Origin: Thermoguttaceae bacterium
Lineage (GTDB): Bacteria; Planctomycetota; Planctomycetia; Pirellulales; Thermoguttaceae
Direction of reading: 5' to 3'
Assembly: GCA_017549085.1 (NCBI GenBank)
Contig: JAFYVO010000028.1
Location: 1-11,385 of the forward strand
Length of the DNA: 11,385 bases
The notes below the pieces were generated by a model. It did no database searches, was not told the DNA's origin, and saw only the letters and a list, made by a program, of their open reading frames with translations. Positions 6,788 to 11,385 of this stretch are shown piece after piece (the stretch's first letter is position 1; each line of letters begins with the position of its first letter). A program made the translations under genes and the position numbers.

Positions 6788-7414
6788 GTGAGCGAGTGGA
6801 ATTGGGGCGGCGACTTAACGCGTTGCGGCGGAGACGCGTTAGCGATTTTCGCCAACGCGGCGGACGGCGCCGCGCGTTGGGCGGGACTGGCGCTTGCCGG
6901 TTTTATTTTGGCGTTTGGGATTTGGCAGGTTCGGGTGCAGCGCGACCGCGTTAACTTCCCTAAGGCAAGATTCGGCGCGCAACCGGAAAAGGAACTCGAA
7001 TTTCTTAAACGTCAAGCGTTTCGACGAATGCAGACCGGCGGGATGGCGGCGCTCGTCGGCGCCTTGATGCTTGTCGGATTGCACGTTCCGGCGCAAGACG
7101 CGCCCGGTTGGTGGGCCGCCGCTTGGCTTGGCGTGATATTTTTCAGCTTCTGGGCCGCGCTTTTGGCGTTGGTCGACGCGACCTCGACTTGGCTTCATTA
7201 TTCGAGCGAAGGCGCGCAAACGAACGCCGAGAAAATTTTGCTCGAATATCAAATTAAGAAAATGCGAGAGCAGGCCGAGCGCGCCGCCGCCGAAAAAAAC
7301 GTTTCCGACGCGGAAACGCCCGTCGGCGGAAAAAACGCCGCCGTTGGGGAAGCGTCGGCAATTGCGGAGACGTCCGGCGCTGGAAAGAACGCCTCCGCTG
7401 GTTCGCGTGAATGA
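6788..7414 (+). CDS. Small membrane protein with three predicted transmembrane helices and an Ala/Glu/Lys tail
   Basis: Starting at GTG 6788 the product has 208 residues. Hydrophobic segments at about 30-48, 84-101 and 107-130 suggest three transmembrane helices. A basic cytoplasmic-type loop (about 50-82, with FPKARFGAQPEKELEFLKRQAFRRMQ) lies between the first two. After LHYSS the chain becomes a charged helix, AEKILLEYQIKKMREQAERAAAEKN (about 147-171, likely coiled coil), then a low-complexity tail of AETPVGGKNA-like units. Parts of that tail are repeated in the same frame beyond the stop codon. I do not recognise a named family. The gene has its own promoter, divergent from tRNA-Val, and may be co-transcribed with the CBM9-like gene downstream. 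Confidence 0.75.
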   Translation: MSEWNWGGDLTRCGGDALAIFANAADGAARWAGLALAGFILAFGIWQVRVQRDRVNFPKARFGAQPEKELEFLKRQAFRRMQTGGMAALVGALMLVGLHVPAQDAPGWWAAAWLGVIFFSFWAALLALVDATSTWLHYSSEGAQTNAEKILLEYQIKKMREQAERAAAEKNVSDAETPVGGKNAAVGEASAIAETSGAGKNASAGSRE

Positions 7415-7617
7415 ACGTTTTTTTTGCGCGCCTTGCTTAAAACGCCTATTTTAACTTTAAGTAAGGGGCGGCGCGAGCGTTGTTAAACGCGCAAGTTCCG
7501 CCGGAAAGCGCAAACGTCGTCGATCGCGGAAACGCCTGTCGGCGGAAAAAACGCTTCCGTCGCGGAAACGTCGGCGACTGCGGAAACGGCGGCGGAAAAA
7601 CGCTTCCGTCGCGGAAA
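7309..7617 (+). repeat. Direct repeats of the AETPVGGKNA tail, spilling into the intergenic spacer
   Basis: A 30-base segment at 7309-7338 recurs at 7525-7554 with one mismatch, 216 bases (72 codons) further on and therefore in the same frame. A second repeat, GGCGGAAAAAACGCTTCCG onward (7541-7568), recurs at 7591-7617 with one fewer A in its A-run. The first copy lies inside the membrane protein gene and the others lie beyond its TGA. The 304-base spacer 7415-7718 holds nothing else that I can name apart from a promoter candidate. Confidence 0.75.
7424..7452 (+). promoter_or_regulatory. Possible promoter for the CBM9-like gene
   Basis: TTGCGC (7424-7429), a 17-base spacer and TATTTT (7447-7452) form a moderate sigma70-like match right after the membrane protein gene. 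The leader to 7719 would be about 260 bases, so read-through from the upstream gene is an equally good explanation for expression. Confidence 0.35.
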
Positions 7618-7718
7618 TGTTGGAGAATGCGAAAACATTCGTCGCGGACACGACGGCGGGAAATCGGAACCGAGAATCGTAACGTATCGACGGAAAGGAC
7701 GGCGGCGCGCCGAAGATT

Positions 7719-8450
7719 ATGGCGAATTTACCTCAAAACTTTCTTTTTCGTTTCGCTTTTCCGTGTCGTCGGCTCGACGAAACGACGGAAGCGTCGGCGT
7801 TTGGCGGCGCTTCGTTGGACGCGGAGGCTCTTTCGGCGGAATATCGGCTTCCGTTTTGGACGCAAACTTTGATCGTTTCCGGACTTGGACGCGGACGCGA
7901 ACCGGGACCGACGACGCCGCGCTCGGCGGAAAACGTCGGGTTGTTCGATTTTCGAATCGCTTGGTCGCCGCGCGGTTTGCTCTTAACGACGGTCGTCGCG
8001 GGACGGCGGCGAGTCGCCCGACGCGCGCCGCTCGAGCTGGACGCGACCGACGTCCTGCGACTTTGCCTCGACACGAGGGACGTTAAGGAAGCGCGACGCG
8101 CCGGTAGATTTTGCCATAAATTCCTATTTTGCCCATTTGTCGGGAAAACGGACGACGCGGAGCGACCGAGCGCGGTTTGGGCGCCGATCAACCGAGCGAA
8201 AGAGTCGCCGAGTCCGGTCGACGTCGGCGAATTTCGGTTGGCGTCGGAGCGTCGAGTCGACGGTTTCGCGTTTTCGGCGGCGATTCCGGCGTCGACGCTG
8301 ACCGGATTCGAGCCGACCGACTTCCGCCGCTTGGGTTTGCATTTTTCGCAACGCGACGAGGAACACGGCGCCTTCGACCTGCAACTCGGCGAACCGTTCC
8401 CAACCGAAGACGACCCGAGCCTTTGGGCGTCGTTCGAGTTGGTCGAGTAA
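7719..8450 (+). CDS. CBM9/DOMON-like beta-sandwich protein, conserved planctomycete type
   Basis: This 243-residue protein resembles a planctomycete family with a carbohydrate-binding-module-9-like (DOMON-like) fold. The pattern runs LSAEYRLPFW (about 39-48), then FDFRIAWSPRGLLLTTVVAGR, the LRLCLDTRDVKEARRAGRFCHKFLFCP block (about 113-139), a late AFSAAIPASTLTGFEPTDFRRLGLHF segment and the closing DPSLWASFELVE. These match the usual CBM9 order: ligand-facing strands, an acidic Asp-Thr-Arg-Asp turn, then E/A-x-x-IP near the end. There is no signal peptide, so it probably acts in the cytoplasm; no ligand can be deduced. The ATG at 7719 is preceded only by a weak AAGGA about 20 bases away, and the N-terminal LPQNFLFRF is a natural start for this family. 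Family recall is from memory. Confidence 0.8.
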   Translation: MANLPQNFLFRFAFPCRRLDETTEASAFGGASLDAEALSAEYRLPFWTQTLIVSGLGRGREPGPTTPRSAENVGLFDFRIAWSPRGLLLTTVVAGRRRVARRAPLELDATDVLRLCLDTRDVKEARRAGRFCHKFLFCPFVGKTDDAERPSAVWAPINRAKESPSPVDVGEFRLASERRVDGFAFSAAIPASTLTGFEPTDFRRLGLHFSQRDEEHGAFDLQLGEPFPTEDDPSLWASFELVE

Positions 8451-8485
8451 CGCTCGACTTCGCGGCGGTCGCGGCGGGAAAAGAC

Positions 8486-8516
8486 GAACGCTCGACGGCG
8501 GTCGCGGCGAGCGTTC
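8486..8516 (+). terminator. Hairpin downstream of the CBM9-like gene, possible terminator
   Basis: GAACGCTCG (8486-8494) pairs perfectly with CGAGCGTTC (8508-8516) across a 13-base loop, 35 bases after the stop codon at 8450. No T-run follows, so termination is uncertain. Its left arm is part of a duplicated stretch: CGCTCGAC plus GGCGGTCGCGGCG occurs at 8451-8476 and again at 8489-8509. Confidence 0.35.
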
Positions 8517-8537
8517 TAAGAGCGGGGAAGCAAAGGA

Positions 8538-8565
8538 GCGCGGCGCCGAAAGAAAAGCGCCGCGC
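8538..8565. repeat. GC-rich perfect inverted repeat
   Basis: GCGCGGCGC (8538-8546) and GCGCCGCGC (8557-8565) form a nine-base-pair stem with a ten-base purine-rich loop. It sits between the CBM9-like gene and the breakpoint of the caspase-like gene, and has no T-run on either strand. Confidence 0.5.
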
Positions 8566-9383
8566 GGCGTCTTGCGTCGCGACGGCGTTTTCCGGCGCAA
8601 AACGAGCGGCTCCGCGCGTTTGAAAGGCGTGTCCGGAAAAGTAAATGAAGAGGAAGTCGTTTTCTTGCGCGCTTTCGAGGAACGCGGCGATTTGGCGGCG
8701 AAGGTTCGCCTGCGTCGGTCGCGTTTTGGAGTCGCCCTGCGATTTAAGAACGACGATGTTTTTCGATTGGAATTCGAGATTCAGGAGTTGGTCGCGAATC
8801 GCTTCGACGTCGGCGACGGCGTATTGGACGTCGGCGAACTCTTGATAATCGTTAACGCCGATCAAAAGGGCGCGTTTGACGCCTTCTTTCGCGGTCGTCG
8901 GTTTCGAATTGGCGGGTTTGGAGTCGTCGGAGTTCGTTTTTTGCGTTTCTTTCTTTTTCGCGCGCTCGCTTTTGACGTATTTTTGATCGGCGGCGCTCAG
9001 TTGGGCCAACGGAAAGTTGAACGTTCGGCCGTCCATTTCGACGCGAACCTTTTTGGGGGCGTCGTTTTCTTCAAGGAGAAGTTTGCCGACGAGTTTTTGT
9101 CGATCTTGCGTCAGGATCGTCTTGCCTTTGGCGTCGCGCCATTCGCGAGCGTCTTGCGCGACCGCGACCGCGACGAACGCCGACGCGAACGTCGCCGTCA
9201 AAACGACGAACAAGAGAAAAGAGGAGCGGCGGACGGCGCCGCGACGCGGGAAGGGGGAAAGGTGAAGCGCATGGCAAATCCTCGGATTTAATACGTTGAG
9301 AAAATTCGACGAGCCAAACGGACGGCGGAATAGGAAGCGCGTTTCCAACCCAAAGACGAGCGTTTGGAAAACGAGCTAAATTC

Positions 9384-9412
9384 ATTTTAACCTTTTTTCG
9401 GGGGAAAGGCAA
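9384..9412 (-). promoter_or_regulatory. Promoter of the SHD1-caspase-like gene
   Basis: On the minus strand TTGCCT (9407-9412), 17 bases and TAAAAT (9384-9389) form a sigma70-type promoter. Transcription would start near 9377, upstream of both the TTG at 9348 and the SD-supported ATG at 9272. Confidence 0.55.
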
Positions 9413-9529
9413 CGCCGATCGAACGTTTTCTCAATGAAAGAGGGGGGGCCGTCGGAGGCTTTTAAGGAAATTTTTGTCGTTTTTTAAGAAACGCCGAGAA
9501 AATTGCGCTTCAAGGCGCGCCGCCCGACG

Positions 9530-9553
9530 CGTCGACGTTCGGTCGACGTTCGG
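9530..9553. repeat. Short tandem repeat and hairpin after the beta-helix gene
   Basis: TCGACGTTCGG occurs twice in direct succession (9532-9542 and 9543-9553). The overlap also forms a hairpin, CGTCGAC (9530-9536) with GTCGACG (9542-9548) around GTTCG. It lies just past the stop of the minus-strand beta-helix gene. With no T-run, a terminator role is doubtful. Confidence 0.5.
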
Positions 9554-9580
9554 ACGGACGGCGGTTCGTCGGTTCGGCGT

Positions 9581-11185
9581 TTAACGAACCTCTAAAACGA
9601 ACGGCGCGTCTTTAACGTCGGCGTCGTCGGCGTCGAGAGCGTATTCGCTAAGCTCGCCTTCGGAGAGGTCGAGAATGCGCGCGCCGAAGGGGGCTTCGCA
9701 AGGGAAATTATAGTGGAGGAAGCGTTTCGAAAAATGGAGCGACCATTTTGCGCCGACGTTTTCGAACTCGACGTTCTTGAAAAAAAAGCGTCCCCGATCG
9801 TAAAACTTCGCGGCGACGGGGTAATCGCAAAACCGAACGTTTTCTAGCGTCGTTGTGCCGCCGTTGCACGAGATAAGCCCGCAGGAACTTTCCTCGTCGC
9901 AGAGATTCGGTTCGAAGTCGGTAAATTCCGAGAGGGGGCCGGAGAAAAGCGCGCCGCGGCGGAGGGTCGCGTCGCGGACGAGCGCGTCGCACGGCTCGGA
10001 AATCGTGAGAGCTTCGCCGCAATCGCCGATTTGGCAACCGACGATTTCGCATTGCGCCGACTCTTGCCGGGGATCGAGCCTTAAACCTTGGAGTCCGCCG
10101 CAGCCGCTAACGACGCAATTTTTCAGCGAAACGCGACGTTCGAAATCTAGTTCGACGGCGCCCAAAATTTGGCAATCCTCCGCTTCGAACGTTTTAATTT
10201 GCAGGGAAGTAATCGCGCTGCGTTCGCGAACGTCCTCCGAAACGATCAAGGAGTTTTGGAGAACGACTTCGTCGCAAAAAAGATCGAGCGGAACGTGGCC
10301 GCGTATCGCGCAGTTGATCGCGACCAGTCGGGTTCCGCGGAATTCTAAGGCGTCCCCTACCCCTTCGAGCGTTAAGTTTTCGAGTCGCAGAGAAGTCGCG
10401 GGGGCGGCGTCGGAAGAGTCGACGCAAATGGTCGGCGGATAGTCGTTCCAAACTTCGTCCTGGAACGGGTCGGGGTAAGGGTCGTCGAGATCGCGAAACT
10501 CTTCGTCGATCCCTAATTGGGATTCAAAGTCGGGTTCCTCGTTGGGTTCCTCGTCGGGGACGGGGGATTGCGGGCCGACGATTTTGACGTCGTCGCGGAC
10601 GCCGGTCGCTCCGATAAGCGCGATGTTAAGGGAAGCGACGTTTAACGGTTCTTCGAGCAAGTAAATGCCGGGAGCGAGAACGATTTCGACGGGGGCGGTT
10701 TCGGCGGTTTGGGCGGCGGCGCGGAGTTCGGCGGCGGTTTCGACGGCGGCGCGGAGTTCGGCGACGGTCGCGACGAGCGGCTTGCGAAGGAGCGTCGCGG
10801 GGCGGGCGGGCGCGGACGTTTGGCTTTCGATAATTTGCCGATAAAGGGAAGGCGTCGAGCGACCGTCGAGCGTCGCGGCGTCGTCGGCGTCGCAAACCGC
10901 GAGGCGACAAGATCGCGCGGCTAGCTTAAAATGCCGTCGGACGTATTTTTGATCTTCCGCGCTTAGTTCGTCGAATCGAATTCGGGCGTCTAGTTCGCCG
11001 CCGAGCGGACCCGGCAAAAAGAGCGTAACGCGATAACAGAAAGCGTCGGGGTCGTCGGTCGGACTGGGTTCAAGTCGGCCGACAAGCGGGGCCGAACCGG
11101 AAAAAAACGGACTCGCGTCGGATAGAGTGAAGAGAGAACCGTTCTTTTTGCGCCAAGTTCGAGGGCAAAGGCGGGGAACGCGCAT
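9581..11185 (-). CDS. SHD1-like / right-handed beta-helix protein
   Basis: Starting at ATG 11185 the product has 534 residues. An upstream in-frame start at 11263 is less likely, because AAGGAG at 11193-11198 sits seven bases before 11185. Residues about 17-88 look like an SHD1 module, closing with RFDELSAEDQKYVRRHF, close to the LSAADQKYV of the caspase-like neighbour. Residues about 135-165 hold a duplicated AAELRAA helix. From EIVLAPGIYLLEEPL (167-181) onward the chain is a parallel beta-helix with rungs such as LRLENLTLEG, LVAINCAIRG, FEAEDCQILG, VSLKNCVVSGC and CEIVGCQIGDCG. A Pro/Asp/Glu-rich insert (about 207-250) interrupts the first rungs. Cys recurs at equivalent rung positions. No signal peptide is visible. 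Pectate-lyase-like folds often bind or cut polysaccharides, but no catalytic residues can be assigned. Confidence 0.8.
   Translation of the reverse strand: MRVPRLCPRTWRKKNGSLFTLSDASPFFSGSAPLVGRLEPSPTDDPDAFCYRVTLFLPGPLGGELDARIRFDELSAEDQKYVRRHFKLAARSCRLAVCDADDAATLDGRSTPSLYRQIIESQTSAPARPATLLRKPLVATVAELRAAVETAAELRAAAQTAETAPVEIVLAPGIYLLEEPLNVASLNIALIGATGVRDDVKIVGPQSPVPDEEPNEEPDFESQLGIDEEFRDLDDPYPDPFQDEVWNDYPPTICVDSSDAAPATSLRLENLTLEGVGDALEFRGTRLVAINCAIRGHVPLDLFCDEVVLQNSLIVSEDVRERSAITSLQIKTFEAEDCQILGAVELDFERRVSLKNCVVSGCGGLQGLRLDPRQESAQCEIVGCQIGDCGEALTISEPCDALVRDATLRRGALFSGPLSEFTDFEPNLCDEESSCGLISCNGGTTTLENVRFCDYPVAAKFYDRGRFFFKNVEFENVGAKWSLHFSKRFLHYNFPCEAPFGARILDLSEGELSEYALDADDADVKDAPFVLEVR
10714..10768 (-). 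repeat. 30-base tandem duplication inside the beta-helix gene
   Basis: A 25-base match at 10714-10738 recurs at 10744-10768 with one mismatch, a 30-base period. It encodes two ten-residue units, VAELRAAVET and AAELRAAAQT, probably one extra helical turn set ahead of the beta-helix. It keeps the frame. Confidence 0.7.
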
Positions 11186-11192
11186 TGGGAAA

Positions 11193-11198
11193 CTCCTT
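11193..11198 (-). promoter_or_regulatory. Ribosome-binding site that decides the beta-helix start
   Basis: AAGGAG on the minus strand, seven bases ahead of the ATG at 11185, is the best Shine-Dalgarno match in this leader. It favours this start over the in-frame codon at 11263. Confidence 0.75.
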
Positions 11199-11281
11199 TT
11201 TTGGGGGAAAATTTCAACAATCGACTTGGGAAACGAAATAAAATTAAAACGCCGTAAAAACAAAAGGAGGCGTTCGTTTTA

Positions 11282-11287
11282 ATTATA
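11282..11287 (-). promoter_or_regulatory. Possible -10 box for the beta-helix gene
   Basis: TATAAT on the minus strand lies about 97 bases upstream of the ATG at 11185. I find no good -35 hexamer at 16-18 bases, so only the -10 box is supported. Confidence 0.3.
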
Positions 11288-11385
11288 GCGCTTAAAATGG
11301 GGCCGGCTCCCGCGACGCGAACGCAACGAGCGGAACGAAGCGCGTTCGCCCGAGTATCGAGGGGCCAAAAAGGAGAAAAAAAAAG

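Larger units (their letters stand above)
8188..9348 (-). pseudogene. Damaged SHD1-caspase-like (peptidase C14) gene
   Basis: The open frame of 386 codons encodes a signal peptide (RRSSFLLFVVL to AVAVA, about 40-64) and an SHD1 module (about 66-128: REWRDAKGKTILT, FPLAQLSAADQKYV). A linker follows, then the first half of a caspase-like C14 domain: RALLIGVNDYQEF (159-171), a basic NLRRQIAAFL helix and DFLFIYFSGH (231-240). The SGH His is one catalytic residue. Homology stops right there, near base 8629. The remaining frame looks like a shadow and runs 263 bases into the CBM9-like gene on the other strand. The second catalytic half, with its Cys, is absent from all minus-strand frames. At the 5' end the only good Shine-Dalgarno box (GAGGA, 9279-9283) serves an ATG at 9272 that is one base out of frame. 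Otherwise the frame starts at TTG 9348. It is most likely a decayed exported caspase. Confidence 0.65.

Noticed and set aside
6577..6855. Minus-strand frame of 92 codons next to tRNA-Val
   Set aside because: It spans both divergent promoters and the tRNA leader, has no ribosome-binding site and no recognisable domain.
7412..7425. Intrinsic terminator after the membrane protein gene (T8 run)
   Set aside because: The T8 run at 7418-7425 is preceded only by a four-base-pair GTTC/GAAC stem, too weak to call.
7480..7872. Possible small plus-strand gene of 130 codons
   Set aside because: It reads the tail repeats out of their coding frame and overlaps the CBM9-like gene; composition is Arg/Lys-rich and no start signal is visible.
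8538..8565. Terminator for the caspase-like gene
   Set aside because: The stem is perfect but no T-run follows on either strand, so it is listed only as an inverted repeat.
8572..9291. Plus-strand open frame of 239 codons opposite the caspase-like gene
   Set aside because: Phe/Arg/Val-rich antisense product with no motif; the minus frame carries the SHD1 and caspase blocks.

Overview
The window reads as a chromosomal segment from a planctomycete, most likely in or near the Pirellulales. The evidence is an N-terminal LEPR-XLL-type sorting motif on a giant surface protein, two genes with SLA1-homology-domain-1 (SHD1) modules, a caspase-like fold attached to one of them, and a CBM9/DOMON-like protein of a kind I recall as typical of this group. 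This assignment rests on protein families, because there is no rRNA here.

Layout from left to right. A 1325-residue secreted cyclophilin/Ig-repeat protein lies on the minus strand (34-4011). A 535-base divergent regulatory region follows (4012-4546), with sigma70-like promoters on both strands and a hairpin-rich leader. Next is an orphan ABC transporter ATPase on the plus strand (4547-5251). A strong nested-hairpin terminator (5321-5376) separates it from a convergent zinc-ribbon membrane protein (5435-6235, minus). A tRNA-Val(UAC) on the minus strand (6500-6573) has its own terminator. Its promoter overlaps the -35 box of a divergent plus-strand promoter driving a three-helix membrane protein (6788-7414). 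A 304-base spacer carrying decayed copies of that gene's tail precedes the CBM9-like protein (7719-8450, plus). The right end holds two minus-strand genes, both with an SHD1 module: a damaged SHD1-caspase gene (8188-9348 open frame) and an intact SHD1/right-handed beta-helix protein (9581-11185).

There is no obvious multi-gene operon or defence island. Most genes are single transcription units with their own promoters, and several -35/-10 pairs are spaced 16-17 bases apart. The most unusual points are the caspase-like gene, which seems broken at both ends, the architecture of the giant cyclophilin protein, the structured leader and non-canonical motifs of the orphan ABC ATPase, and the overlapping divergent promoters beside the tRNA. 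I did not find a convincing undescribed system. Proposals beyond family recognition are marked as inference.
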